A stretch of 64,000 bases of DNA. It comes from Jaapia argillacea MUCL 33604. Its lineage: Eukaryota > Basidiomycota > Agaricomycetes > Jaapiales > Jaapiaceae. Shown in pieces: positions 46,236 through 58,855 of the stretch (position 1 is the stretch's first letter; every line of letters starts with the position of its first letter). The DNA is taken from assembly GCA_000697665.1 (NCBI GenBank), contig KL197719.1, positions 182,682 through 246,681 on the forward strand. The letters run 5' to 3'. The notes under the pieces are model-generated. The model was not told where the DNA came from. It did no database searches and worked only from the letters and a program-made list of their open reading frames with translations. Both the position numbers and the translations under genes were made by a program.

Positions 46236-49200
46236 TTTTTTGGGAACGAGAGTACTGGCAGTGTTCTATTCCTGTTGGGTGAATGTGTTCCTCGGGAGTG
46301 TAGCACCACCGGAGTGTTGACTCTGAAACAATGATGCATCTATTATCCATGTGGACATCTTTTGGCTCTGAGAATCGAAGATAGACCATTACCTGATTTA
46401 TCTGATGTGCGCCACTGAGAAGCGAGGTCTCATCGCACATAGAAAACGCCGATGCAAGTAGGGATGCCTGTCATTCCCTGACCATAGGATCTGAAGCTCT
46501 GAAGTCCGACACGGCGGCTGGGAGCGCTGGCGCTTATTCGACCATTCCCAATGGGAATAAAAGGAGATGTTGTCTGGATCGACACTGGGAGAAGCGAGTA
46601 ACGTTCTGACGGCGTTCCCAAGGGGGTTAAGCATCCAAAAGACAGCGAATAAGCCTAATACAACAGCGTGCAGTAAGCAGTGAAGTGAGGAACAAAAGCG
46701 GTCCAGAAATCGCCTGCGATAACAATAGTCGTGGGATCGCCGTGGCGACTGGACCAGGCTGACTGGAGGGTCACAGCCTGTCTTCGCGAGTCTGAAGCCG
46801 TTCAGAGGTCCAATGGGAACCTGATGGACACGCTGGGCATACTTGGTGGGTCCGTTATCAGGGCAGGCTGGCGATATCGCGGGGTTGGTTGGGCGTCCTT
46901 GGTCCGCTATTCAATAGCCTGGTCAAAGAGAGAACTCCGTTCATCATGCATGATGCATGATGGATCTACTTCGCCAATCACCACCACGTTGGCCTTCCCT
47001 TAGTAGGCTTGTGGGTTGAGAAATCATCGATTAATCATCAGCAAGAAGCGAATTGAGGATAGATGGGCACCGGAGGCAATGTGGATGGTTTGGATGGCCC
47101 TCGCTTTCTTTGACAAGGACCTGGAGGTTGGTCGATGTTGCAGTGACAGAACGTTATTAACCAGAGCAAGAACAGAGGTCGATTATCAGCCCGATCTTGC
47201 GGGCGGTGTGTGGTCAGGCCCGAGTATCCGGACAGCGTCCGACCGTATCTCCGCCTCTCCGATTCTCCGGGCGGGCACCGGCGACTGTGCTCGACGACGC
47301 TGGGCACTGAGCGCCCGTCACCGCTCTCATGTCAACGACATGGCATCTTTGTTTCTTGTAACTATTCTTGGACTACCCTTCTTGCAATCACTGGACTGAC
47401 GAGATTGTTCTGTTCGTCAGTTCAACAATTCGTTGCTAGGGCTTCCACCGGTCTGTGCTCGGCATTTTAGCATCGTGGTACTCAGCACTCCATATGAGTA
47501 CTCGATCAGCACAGGATCACGATCGACTTAACCTACCAGGAACCCAGAAATTGGAATTCGGTAATTCATCCCGCCTCTGTTGAACAACTTTCGAAGGGGT
47601 TCCCAATAACACATCGTCGTCACGGCAGTCAAGATTGGCGGTGTAGTTTATGTCGAATTGGCGAAAACACCCAACCCTCCTGACGGCCATATCTCTCAAG
47701 GGAGCAGTGGATGAAAGCCGTGCCGCGTGCATAGGTGCTCTGGACTTGCCAGCTGTTTCATCATTTCCTCCATCCTTTGAAATAATTGAAAGGACAATTC
47801 TTTAGGATACTCGTCCGCCATCCCTAGCAAATTCCCTGGGAGTACGAATTATACATTGGCGGCAACACCTTACCCAGGGCATCTGAGTTATGGTTTTCGA
47901 TGGAATTGTTTATCCCCTGAGAAGTACACACCACACACACACGCCTTCAGTGGTCCACCAAAACAGGTTCTTCCCGCTGACAACATGTGTTGTCCGGGAC
48001 CCACTCCTGTATCAACGCCGCCATCCCCAACGTAATTCTTATTTCTGATACGATGACTTATATAGGACTTCGGCGGCGTAAAGTTCGCAGAGCGGTGTGT
48101 TGCACTCGGGTAAGATGGATTTACATTCTAGGACAGATTCAGGTAAGGATGATTTACTCCAAACAGTCCTGTGAACTTTATTTACGGAACCCATGTCGGT
48201 TTCAAGATATCGATTATAGTGCAATCTCGGTGCCCTTTTACCTCTTTCAGAAATTCTGACGACTCGCGGGAGTACCACGGAATGCCTTTGTGTCCTGGGA
48301 AGGATACATAGGTGGCACGTCGGCGGTCGCTACTCGGGTGTTGGCATCGGATGCTCAGTCGCGTTCGAGGCGGTCAGACATTCGCTTCCTCTCCAATCGC
48401 TGATTGATTCTTGACATCTATAGATCGCGCTTCTTCTGAGAACCCCGGGTTGCTATGTGACCCCAGTCCCATCTGCGGACCTGAGTTGCCTCCAAAGGCT
48501 CCTTGTGAAGCGGTGAGTGCACCTTGTGAGGGATATTTACGTTAGGATGACTGTCAATGCCTGCGGGGTATGTATTGCATAACTCGCCTTTCTCGGAATA
48601 AGATTTGAAGCCTTGGTTCTCCGCGTCGCTGATGCTAGATCAAAACAGGTTGGAGTGCCTTTAGCGTCCTTGCGAACGCATCGGAATTCGCAGAATCTTG
48701 CTCAATGCAGCATTTCCTCCACTTGCGCGCAGGTTTCTCTGGCGGTGCTCGGCTTCCGAGGGGATGCTTTCGTGATGATGTCCTTCAAAGTCGGCCAATC
48801 ACTATATTGCTGATTAGGAAGGTGTGCTCCAGCGATTCCTTGATGTTCTAGGTCCTGTGCTGACTTCATGGTCATCGACCAGCTTTCAGCAGTGTTGGTT
48901 CCAAACAGAAGTTCTACCAGCAGCGCCCGACCAGATGGGTTCATTATCGTATCCCGTTGGGTCTTCCGTTGCTCGCCTTGCTCGGAATCTCTGTCGAGAC
49001 TCCATGGTCGCCAACAAGAGCACTGCAAGGGTCGCCTGCCCCAGCGTGTACTGCTTCTCGCGGCGTTGCGCCAAAAGAAGCCAGGGAACTCGACGTCATT
49101 ACAGCAGACATTTATTCTGCCAGCTGATATCCGACTCAGCAGGTCGCAGCGTGTTTTCTGCCGGATGATATTCCCCTTCTTACTCAGCCCGAAACTGCTG

Positions 49201-49917
49201 ATCCTTCTGTTTGGATCTTCCCATCATCCCCATCGACGGAGTCGGCAACAATGTACAACAGGATCGGTCAGATGGAGCCCGATTTGATGCATCGTGTTGA
49301 GGCTGTCGACCAATCGTCGGTTACCTACAAGCCTCCGGCAGGAGGAATCTATGAATGGGATTCATATTAGATGAGTATAATGAATTCATCTTATTTGACA
49401 GTTCATGCCTGAGACAACCCTGAGAGGAGAGACGTGAAGCCCCGACATTGCCCCTGGGACCACCTACGCAAATCTATACTAGATCTCTCTGCTAGACCCA
49501 TTGCGGAAGGCCTCATGTCCTTCCGTTTGTCTCCTCCAGTTTCTGCTAGCTTTGATGTCAATTGCCGCCTTCGAGGCTTTTCGGCTTCCTCTGTTCAGCC
49601 GTGCCTTAGAATCCATACGACACGTTTCCTCTGTTTCAAACTATCAAGCGCTTCTCGCGTCGTCCACCAAATACGTACTCACCTCTGATCAAATACTTCC
49701 CTCTGGAGATGAACAGCCGGACCGTGCTAGACTTATCCACCACGCCCCCTACTAAGATAGCTGTACGTAACGGAAGAACGATCAAACTAGCGAACTTCTG
49801 AATCGTCGACGGCTACGGACACGCTGCAGACCAGCTTTGTTCTTGTCGTCCAGGTATATAATGCCCTGATCGAAATTGTGAAATGGCACTCCCCGTCGAC
49901 GCCCTCCCCTTGTACAA
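46236..49917. other. Gene-poor 3.7-kb interval with scattered coding-like fragments
   Basis: No confident gene. Fragments on the plus strand look protein-like with plausible splice sites: MCCPGPTPVSTPPSPT from 47984 with a donor; NAFVSWEGYIGGTSAVATRV near 48280-48340; an exon 48424-48512 (SENPGLLCDPSPICGPELPP) bounded by TATAG and GTGAGT; and a terminal stretch ending at 49370 (FLPDDIPLLTQPETADPSVW ... YKPPAGGIYEWDSY, stop). On the minus strand, 48702-49028 is an open frame including MNPSGRALLVELLFGTNTAE. I could not join these into one consistent reading frame. It could be an unrecognised intron-rich gene, a decayed gene or chance. A CA-rich run (about 47928-47945) and a 14-bp palindrome at 46942-46955 are also present. 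Confidence 0.4.
49855..49862 (+). promoter_or_regulatory. Probable TATA box of the terpene cyclase gene
   Basis: TATATAAT lies 56 bp upstream of the ATG at 49918. The spacing suits a short 5' leader of about 25-30 nt. Seen directly; promoter function is inferred. Confidence 0.5.
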
Positions 49918-51727
49918 ATGTCTCCCCTCCACGGCTTCTCCACCCTCATCTGCGACATCGGGGATGTGCTGTTCACATGGTCGACGAAGTCAACGACGAG
50001 CATACCTCCTCGGACGCTCAAGGCCATGATGTCGTCACCGACGTGGTACGAGTATGAGAGAGCACGACTCACCCAGGATGAATGCTACGAGATTCTCGCC
50101 AAGGACTTCTCATACGAGGTGGCGGAGATTGCCTGCGCCTTGGACCAAGCGCGGGATAGTCTGACGCCCAACCACGAGATGGTTGCCCTCCTTCGGGAAC
50201 TCAAGACTCAGTCCGATGGACGCCTACGAATCTTCGCCATGTCAAATATTTCGAATTACGACTACGAGGTCCTGCGGACGAAACCCACCGACTGGTCGGT
50301 CTTTGACGGTGTCTACACTTCCGCTTGGGCTGGCCAGCGGAAACCCAATCTCAAGTACTATCGCCAAGTGGTTGCGGCCACCGAGATCGACCCTCATAGT
50401 ACTATCTTCATCGACGACAAAGCGGAGAACGTTCTATCAGCTCGTTCACTCGGCATGCACGGCATCATCTTTGATAGTCAGGCGAAAGTGATGCGAGCAC
50501 TTCGCAACCTTATCGGTGATCCGGTCGAGCGCGGCCGAGACTTCCTGCGACGGAATGCGGGGCGCTTGGAGTCCATCACAGAGGGCGGCCTAGTCGTGCC
50601 AGAGCATTTTGCTCAGCTTCTCATCCTAGAGGCCACCCAGGATCGGTATGTCTCGTCGCGTCCGTTCCAGACAACTTCATCAGCTAACGCATATGTTTGC
50701 AGGAGTTTGGTTACGCTGCCGGATGAGGTGCCTCGTAGCTGGAATTTCTTTGTCGGTGAGTGAGGCGACGATTTCCCTGGATGCCTTGACGACTCATATC
50801 GAATCCAGGAAAGCCCTTGCTTACAACGGAAGAATTTCCGTTTGATCTTGACACGACGTCCCTGGGCTCAACCGTGATGAAGACGGACATTAGCGTTGCT
50901 TCATCCGTGATGGACGAAATGCTCGAATATGTCAATATCGATGGCGTCATTCAGGTACGTTGTTTCAACTCTTTGAGATCGACAGACCTTGAGGTTGACG
51001 TGGTTTTCAGACTTATTTTGACCATACACGGCCGCGATTCGACCCCGTCGTGTGCGCCAATGTTCTTACACTTTTTTATGCCCATGGACGTGGCTCAGAA
51101 CTCTCAGGGACGCTTGAATGGGTTCGAGAGGTTCTGTACAACCGGGCGTATCTGGACGGGACACGCTATTATACATCGCCCGAATGCTTCCTGTTCTTCC
51201 TCAGTCGTTTGCTCCAATCGTCGGATGACTCAGAGTTGCATGCTACCTTGGAGCCTCTCCTTCGAGAACGGGTTCAAGAGCGCATTGGGACGGAAGGCGA
51301 CGCACTGGCACTCGCCATGCGTATATTGACATGCGCATCGCTTGGCATCCGGGATGAAGTGGATTTGAGGACGCTACTTCCGATGCAATGCGAGGATGGA
51401 GGGTGGGAGATTGGCTGGGTGTACACCTATGGGTCTTCCGGAGTGAAGATTGGAAATCGCGGTTTCACTACTGCGTTGGCTGTCAAAGCTGTCGAGGCTG
51501 TTGAAGAAGCATCATCCACCGCCTCGTCATCCCCCGTTTCGTCACCCATTTCGTCGCCTGGCTCGGAGACACCTCCCAGAATAGAAGATATTCTCCAGAA
51601 GAACGATGTCCAAGCCACTCTCCCCAGTCGCAGTCCCTCAAGGCTTTCCTTCATCCGTCGTCGTTTATTGTCGTGGTTTTTCCATGGCGGAAGGGTGCGG
51701 AGCCATGCCTTGGAGACCACATTCTGA
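49918..51727 (+). CDS. HAD-fused class II terpene cyclase (drimane-type sesquiterpene synthase)
   Basis: Four exons, about 530 residues. N-terminal HAD-like domain (about 1-210): motif I LICDIGDVLF, motif II FAMSNISNYDYEV, motif III Lys in QRKPNLKYYRQV, and motif IV HSTIFIDDKAENVLSARSLG. C-terminal terpene cyclase beta-type domain: the class II protonation motif DLDTTS in EEFPFDLDTTSLGSTVM, HTRPRFDPVVCANVLTLFYA, and the QW-like QCEDGGWEIGWVYTYGSSGV, then a Ser/Pro tail. The same architecture is known from AstC-type and basidiomycete drimane synthases: the DxDTT site cyclises farnesyl diphosphate and the HAD domain dephosphorylates the bicyclic product. Motif I has Gly where HAD phosphatases usually have the second Asp, as in some drimane synthases and epoxide-hydrolase-type HADs, so phosphatase activity is not assured. 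No P450, transporter or regulator is adjacent. Confidence 0.9.
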
Positions 51728-52287
51728 TCTTGCTCTTCTTGGTACTGCTCCCTTGACGTCGTTGTTAGATTACATTTGTATCATTTTAGCGTTTCAGCCG
51801 GCCTGCTCGCTTCCGTTTGTAGGATAGATAATGGCGTGGACACTGTATCATACCGGCTTGACGACTATTGCACGATACATACGAGGCTTAATGTTCTGAT
51901 GATCAATGACATGCACGTTTTCGATGGTTTCTACTTGTCGCTCACGACCTGACGGGTACTTTTGAGGATCGACTCCGCAATGGTGGGAGTAAGGACAGTT
52001 GAAAAGTCCACAAAGCCATTCGGCGTGCTTTGGTGGGCGAAATACATTGTAGAGCACGGAATAACCACTACAGACATCGCGGTAGTTGGAGGGTAATATC
52101 GACTGGAATCAATGGATCTTGCTCAGAGCATTACCGAAGCGGACATTGGAATCGTCGACAAGGTAAACGAACGAAAGTCGAGGACGGCAAATGCTTGTCT
52201 CTCTCGGCAAACACTCTTATTCGACGTTGTACAGTCACTGGGATGATTATGAGGAAGATCCGTGGCGGTTTGAATAGCACTCACTTC
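51728..52287. other. Convergent intergenic region (terpene cyclase and NDUFB3-type gene)
   Basis: About 560 bp holding two 3' ends. Short open frames on both strands; nothing conserved recognised. Confidence 0.4.
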
Positions 52288-52488
52288 CTAGTGGTGATGA
52301 GCGTCCTGCTCAGGTTTCGAGGAGAGATACACCTTCTCTGCAACCACAAAAGCCGTGAACGCGACAACTGCGATACCGAAGCCAGGAAACATTGAGCTGA
52401 GCATCGCTCGTTTAGCGAAGACCGGGTGCTTCCGCCAAGCGTCGCTTTTTGCCCAAGGATCGCGGAATAAAGATGGTGGTTGTGTCAT
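52288..52488 (-). CDS. Mitochondrial complex I accessory subunit, NDUFB3/B12 type
   Basis: A 66-residue single-exon frame, MTQPPSLFRDPWAKSDAWRK onwards. RDPWAK.DAWRKHPVFAKR is the signature of the NDUFB3 (B12) family; it is followed by MFPGFGIAVVAFTAFVVAEK, one transmembrane helix, and a short hydrophilic tail ending in three His. It would sit in the distal membrane arm of NADH:ubiquinone oxidoreductase. Length is normal for fungal members. It is divergent from topoisomerase I (starts 306 bp apart). Confidence 0.88.
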   Translation of the reverse strand: MTQPPSLFRDPWAKSDAWRKHPVFAKRAMLSSMFPGFGIAVVAFTAFVVAEKVYLSSKPEQDAHHH

Positions 52489-52794
52489 TGTGTCTGAATA
52501 AAGGCAATGCTAAGCAGAGCGTTCCGGTGAAAAAGCAAAGCCGCTGGACGAACTGGCAGAGTCACTGTACTCTACTTGTGAGGGTTTCAACGAAACTGTG
52601 GCGTTGCCGAGTCGGGCAAACGGCGAAGCCGTGGGGCGTGATCCATTCAGGGCAGGTTCAATCAGACTTGGTGCCAGCAAATCAGACACACGCTCGGACC
52701 AACCAGCGTAGCCCCTTGTTCTTGTCCCCTCGCTTTAATTGTCCCGCAGGCATCTGTAACGACGTCTTTCCTCGCTTGCTGTCAATTTTGAACC
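52489..52794. other. Divergent promoter region between the NDUFB3-type gene and TOP1
   Basis: About 306 bp without a gene. An open frame runs through it in the plus direction but ends inside TOP1 in another frame. No distinctive motif noticed. Confidence 0.4.
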
Positions 52795-55700
52795 ATGTCC
52801 ACCGACGTCATCATGTCGGAGAGCGACCAGCCTCTCACTTCGAAACCGTTGCAGAACGGTCATACTCAGGAGTCCAGAGCCGCTCAAAATGGGCACGTCA
52901 ATGGAATGGTCGAAGATTCCGACCTGAGCGAAGACGATGATATGCCTCTAGTATGTCGATGACCCGTTTGACTCCTATGGGCTTGATGTCCTTATGATGG
53001 TTGTATCATTCAAGTCGCAGACTGCGCGCACGAAGTCCGAACCTGCGACTCCAAAGTCGCGAAACTTGAAGCGCAAGAAGTTGCAGGTCGAGTCGTCCAG
53101 CGAGGATGACACGCCTTTGGCCTCCTCTCCTGCCAAATCCGTTGCAGTATCTATGCCTGGAGCCCTGCAGGCCACCTCTATCCCTGCAGCCATGGTAAAA
53201 AATGGCAAGTTGAATGGCTCCACTAGAAATGTACAGGCTAGCAGCGACGAAGATGATGACAAGCCCATCGCTCCAAGGAATGGACCCTCGAATAGCAAGA
53301 CGCGCCCTCCACCTCGCAAGAGAGTGAAGAAGGAATCCGATCAATCTGACGATGACTTCGAAGACCAGATACCTTTGGCCAAGAAAAAGCAACCTACTCG
53401 GACTCGCAGACAGAAGCCGGACAGCGACGCTGACGGGTCCTCTGAAGACGATAAGCCGGTGGTTAAGAAGGCTCCTGTCAAGAAGCCCGCTGCGAAGAAG
53501 GTCAAGGACGAGGAGATGTCTGGCTCAGAGACTCCACAGCCAAGGGCAAAGACGATAAAGAGCAAGAAGGAGGCTTCCGCTCCCACCTCTCCAAAGAAGG
53601 GCAAGGGGAAGAAGAAGGAAGAGACTGAGGAGCCAGATGAAGAAGTTTATCGTTGGTGGGAGCAGGGTGCGAATAACGATGGTTCGGAAAAGTGGCAGAC
53701 TCTTGAGCACAATGGGGTGTTTTTCCCGCCTCCTTACGAACCGCTACCGTCTTATGTCAAGATGAAGTACAACGGTCAGTTTCGTTTTCATAGTTTGCCC
53801 TCACCAACTAAAACATGGCTCAGGGGACACTGTAAACTTATCTCCAGAGGCGGAGGAGGTTGCGACCTTCTATGCCAAACTGATCGAAACTGACCACGGC
53901 AAAGACGATACATTTAACAAGAATTTCTTTGATGACTGGTTGAAGATACTGGAGAAATGTCCACCTGTGAGTAGACTGCCCTTCCGTCGGTTCATCGTTG
54001 ACATCTATCTCCATCCAGCGTGACGGCACCAAGATCAGGGATTTCACGCGCTGTGACTTCCGCCCTATGTACGAGTATTTCGAGGAAGAGAAGGCCAAGG
54101 TCAAAGCCCTGACTGCCGCCGAGAAGAAGGAAATCCGAGAATCCAAGGCGAAGGCTGAAGAGAAGTACACCACTTGCCTCCTTGACGGCCGTAAGGAGAA
54201 AGTTGGCAACTTCCGAGTGGAGCCTCCAGGTCTCTTCAGGGGACGTGGGGAACACCCGAAGAAAGGATGTCTTAAGGTTGGCTACCTCAGACTCATCCTT
54301 CCGTACGGCACTCACGCTGCCGTTTCCAATAGTTCCGTGTGCGACCAGAGGACATTACCATCAACATTGGGAAAGACGCAACGATACCAGTACCAAATAT
54401 GCCTGGCAAGTGGAAGGATATTATCCACGATCAAACTGTTACTTGGTTGGCTTGTTGGACCGAAAACGTCAATGGCAACTATAAATACGTTTTCCTAGCG
54501 GCTGGCAGCTCGCTTAAGGGTCAAAGCGATATGTTGAAGTTCGAGAAGGCTCGCGAGTTGAAGGTTGGTCCCCTCGCATTGGGTACATTATATCTTCTAA
54601 CCCCTTCTCGTCTCAGAGTCATGTTGATCGCATTCGGAAAGATTACAACGAGAACCTCAAGAACAAAGTCATGGGCGATCGACAGCGCGCCACGGCCATG
54701 TATTTCATCGATCGTCTCGCTCTTCGTGCTGGCAACGAGAAGGGCGAAGACGAAGCGGATACTGTCGGTTGTTGTTCATTGCGCTGTGAACACGTCACCC
54801 TTGAACAGCCAAACTTCATCATCTTCGATTTCTTGGGTAAAGACTCGATCCGTTACTACAATCGTGTAGCTGTGGATCAGCAGGTCTTCAAGAACATTCG
54901 TATATTCAAAGAGGATAAGCTTGACTCTGACGACTTGTTCGACCGCGTTACGGTAGGCGTGCAGTTGTCATTTCCGTTATTTCTGTTACTGACGGTCTGT
55001 TTCTAGACATCCGGTCTCAACAAGCATCTCCAATCTTATATGAAGGGTCTCACAGCGAAGGTTTTCCGTACCTACAACGCCTCGATCACCTTTCAGCAAC
55101 AACTTGACGAGGGCACCCCCGAGAAAGGCACCGTTCAAGAGAAACTCAACGCATACAATCATGCGAATCGTATGGTTGCCATCCTTTGTAACCATCAACG
55201 TTCCGTCCCGAAGACCCACGAGCAATCTATGGAGAAAATGAAAGATAAGGTACGCACACTCTGCCAGCACCGCGGTAACCTACCTCACTAAGGTTGCTTT
55301 TTCAGATTCGCGCATTCAAGTACGATCGACGGAAACTTCGCCATGTGCTCTTCAATATGGACGCGAAGTACAAGAAGAAGAAGAAGTATGTAGATGATGA
55401 GTCAGACCTGGAGGATGACTGGATTGCTCAACACGAGGACAAGCTGAAAGAGAAGGAGATAGAAAAGGCGGAGAAGAAGTTTGCGAAGGACAACGAGAAA
55501 CTTGTGGAAGAGGGTAAGAAGGAGCATAACGGGTCCGTATTGAAGGAACGGATAGCGGACATTGAGGCGGAGTTCAAGAGGTTGAAGAAGGAACGGGGTA
55601 CCGAGAAGGCATCGTTGAAGCGTGAACGACCTGCGGAGAAGATAGAGGAGGCAATCACCAAATTAGACGAGAAGATCAAGACCTCCAAGCTACAGATGGA

Positions 55701-56035
55701 CGACCGAGAGGCTGGCAAGGAAGTAGCCTTGGGGACCAGGTCAGGCCTTTTCTTTATCCCACATCCGCTCTCTCGTTGACGACTCGCGACATCCAGTAAA
55801 ATCAATTATTTAGATCCACGGTAAGTCCTTCTCCACCTGTGACTTGATAGTGACTGACGGGGTCTTCAGAATCACCGCAGCGTGGTGCAAGACTCACGAC
55901 GTTCCCATCGAGAAGATTTTCTCCAAGACACTCTTAGCCAAGTGTAAGTCTTCCCTCTACCTCATCTGACGCCATCCCTGACTTTGTTGCTCAGTCCCCT
56001 GGGCCATGGAAGTGGACGATGAGTGGAAATTTTGA
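52795..56035 (+). CDS. TOP1: DNA topoisomerase I (type IB)
   Basis: Start [20 protein letters not shown], then a Lys/Ser/acid-rich nuclear N-terminus (about 240 residues). Core: [93 protein letters not shown]. The catalytic residues are all visible: Arg in [11 protein letters not shown], Lys in [14 protein letters not shown], Arg in [12 protein letters not shown], His in [13 protein letters not shown], and the nucleophile Tyr in [10 protein letters not shown] coiled-coil linker (about 55430-55730) precedes the C-terminal domain, which ends DDEWKF. It relaxes supercoils during replication and transcription in the nucleus. About ten exons; the exon carrying the active-site Tyr is only 24 nt (55797-55820). 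Confidence 0.97.
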
Positions 56036-56351
56036 ACACAACACGTCGTCCATTGAACATTCGCTGTCAAATCGCTTTCCTCCTGTGCACAATCGCGTTC
56101 ATAAACGTTTAAATACTGTAGCTCCAACTTCTCTGTAAAGTCGTTTGGGAAATGGACTGTTCAAGTCATCACGTAGTTATACATTGCATTGCAGGATGTA
56201 CTGCACCATCCGATACATACTACATAGAGAAGTCACCGTGTGTCAGAGATTCAGAGGTCCAGGATCGGCAGGTACGGACTCAACATTACGTATCGCGAAT
56301 TTGCCTCCGATTTATCCAGGTTTCGCGTGCTCGTATATTTTGGCGCGTACT
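56036..56351. other. Spacer between TOP1 and the CDP-diacylglycerol synthase gene
   Basis: About 315 bp: TOP1 3' UTR and the downstream promoter. No conserved feature recognised. Confidence 0.4.
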
Positions 56352-58569
56352 ATGAACACCAATCGTCCAACATTCGCATCTCGAACACTCTTCGACGCCC
56401 TCGCCGTTGAATCTGGCGAGGAGAGTGAGGAGGAACAACTCCCAGAGCCCACCACCGACTCCGCTGAAAGGTGAGTTCGAGACGGTTTCGCCGTTGAACC
56501 TTCAGTGACGTAGCGTCGCCACCAGCAGCGCACCTCAACAATCGGGGCCACCAAAGCTTTCGAAAAATGCCCAACGAAAGGCTGCCAAGGCTGCACGCGC
56601 TGAGAAGAGGCAACTGGAGAAAGCGCGTGCAAAATTGGAGGCAACGAGCAAAACTTCGTCACAGAACCCGCAGCCTCCAACACCTTCAGCACCTCCAGCT
56701 GGCACTGCTTTGAATCCAGTCGATGTTTCCAGCGAGGGAGAGGAGTACATTCAAGTGGACCAAGACGTGCCTACCACTTCGAAGGATCCATCAAATGGGG
56801 ACGCTCATCCTCCTGCGGAAAGTGTGATGAAGGAGGAAGCGGTACCGCCCACCCCGTCCGCCCCTGTTGAAGAGGTGACCCCAGAAGCGCCCCTACCGTC
56901 GACCCATGTCCCACTGCCGGCACCGGTCGTATCTTACGCTCCCCCACCAGTGGCCGACGCGATAAAGGATGCTCCCCATGTCGAGCCGCATCCTGTTTCC
57001 AACGAAAAGGACATCAGCGCGTCTGAGAAAGGTATCAGCGCCCAGGACGCTGAGAAGTCGAAAAAGAGGCAAAGCTTTTTGGTTCGGACGTTGTGGACAT
57101 TCATCATGATTGGGGGATTCATCGGTCCGCTGTTTCTTTATATCGCTTTGCACCCGCCCTCATCAACATTTCTTAGGGCTCCTACTCATGGGGCACGTGT
57201 ACATGATCTGCTTGGTGATGATATGCCAAACGGCGGTGTATCGAGAAGTAACGGCCCTTTTTTCTCTTCGTAATCCCCGTCATGAGGAGGAACACGGCAA
57301 AGATCCATGGCGCAAAACACTCAACTGGTACTTCTTTGTGGTCACGAATTACTTCTTGTATGGCGAGAGCATCATCTATTACTTCAAGGTGATTCGCTGC
57401 TTTAATCGACGTCCGGTCAAATATTCTGACCTCAACCCGTGTATTAGCATGTTGTTTTTGCGGATGCGCAGCTGTTGCCTTTTGCGACGAACCACCGAAT
57501 CATCAGCTTCACCCTATACACAATCGGATTTGTTGGGTTCGTAGCGTCCTTGAAGCGAGGATATCTCAAGCAGCAATTTGGCCTTTTCTGTTGGGTTCAT
57601 ATGAGTCTTTTGATCATTGTTGTCTCAAGGTTTGAGCATCTCCACTTCGTTCTCCGTCCCTTGCATCGAACTAATCATAACTCCTGGATAGTCATTTCAT
57701 TGTCAACAATATCCTAGAAGGCCTCATTTGGTTCTGGGTTCCTGCCTCCCTCGTCATTTGTAACGACGTCTTCGCGTATGTTTGGGGGATCACTTTCGGT
57801 CGCACTCCCCTCATCAAGCTGTCTCCCAAGAAGACTGTTGAGGGATTTGTGGGTGCATTTTTCAGCACAATCATCTTCGGAGTTTTATGGGGGACCTATT
57901 TCATGCGCTTCAACTACATGATTTGCCCTGTACGTGAACTGGGTGTCAGTGCCTGGTCTCAAATGCAGTGCGAACCCAACCCGGCGTTTGTATGGAGGGA
58001 CTGGGAGATCTGGGCGCCTTTAAGGGTTGTATTGTCCACCTTGGTGCGATCCTCTCCCATGGATTCAATATGTTATCGTTCTAACCTGGGATATTTCTAC
58101 CATAGCTGGGACGTGCAGTGACTACAATTCCGTACGCGCCATACCAGTTCCATCTCTTATTCATGTCATGCTTTGCATCGCTTGTGGCCCCCTTCGGTGG
58201 CTTTTTCGCTTCCGGTTTCAAGAGGGCTTTCAACATCAAGGATTTCGGCCATAGCATCCCTGGACACGGGGGTATGACCGATCGTATGGATTGCCAGTGC
58301 GTGTTGTTACTTTTCTCGACCTTTCCATTTCCTCCGATCGTGTTATTGAATGATCTTCTGTGAACAGGTTCCTTATGGGCATATTCACATACGTGTACTA
58401 CACGAGTCTCGTGCGGCAACATTCCCTCTCCGTTGGATCGGTGCTGCAGATGATCGTGAGTGGGTTGAGCAGGGACGAGCAGCTGGAGTTGTTGGCAGAT
58501 TTCAGAAGGTATCTGGAGGGACAGGGCGTGGAGTTATCCAAACTGCGCCAAGTTGCGGGATGCACTTGA
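56352..58569 (+). CDS. CDS1: Phosphatidate cytidylyltransferase (CDP-diacylglycerol synthase)
   Basis: The first about 230 residues are an acidic, Pro/Glu-rich, Lys-dotted region ([20 protein letters not shown] ... [18 protein letters not shown]), probably cytosolic and disordered. Then membrane helices begin: [120 protein letters not shown] (the signature S-x-K-K-T-x-E-G followed by FVGA), and late [20 protein letters not shown] with [15 protein letters not shown] (metal-binding loop). It makes CDP-DAG from phosphatidate and CTP in the ER, feeding phosphatidylinositol and other phospholipids. Eight or so exons. The N-terminal extension is long for the family. Confidence 0.95.
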
Positions 58570-58855
58570 CTCTGATATGTTCCCATGACCGTCAAAAGCT
58601 ATCGTATTGGCCTCATAATCGTAATCATGTTTCAAATCATCCCTACAGCCCTTTTTACTGAGCCCGAAGTGCCCTCCTCTGCCGTCACTTCCCAAGGTAC
58701 AAAGGCACAGAGTAAGGATGGAAAGAAGAGCATAAGGCTTGGGCAACATATCGTAGGGAATACACACGCATAATCAACGGAGGCAAGATTACAACAGGTA
58801 GGAAGGGTCATAACGAAGCAGTCCTCTTTCGCGGAAAGGGAGGTCACTTGATCAC

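Noticed and set aside
52489-52940. 163-codon plus-strand open frame before TOP1
   Set aside because: It runs into TOP1 exon 1 in a different frame and has no recognisable features; exon 1 of TOP1 is read in the conserved frame.
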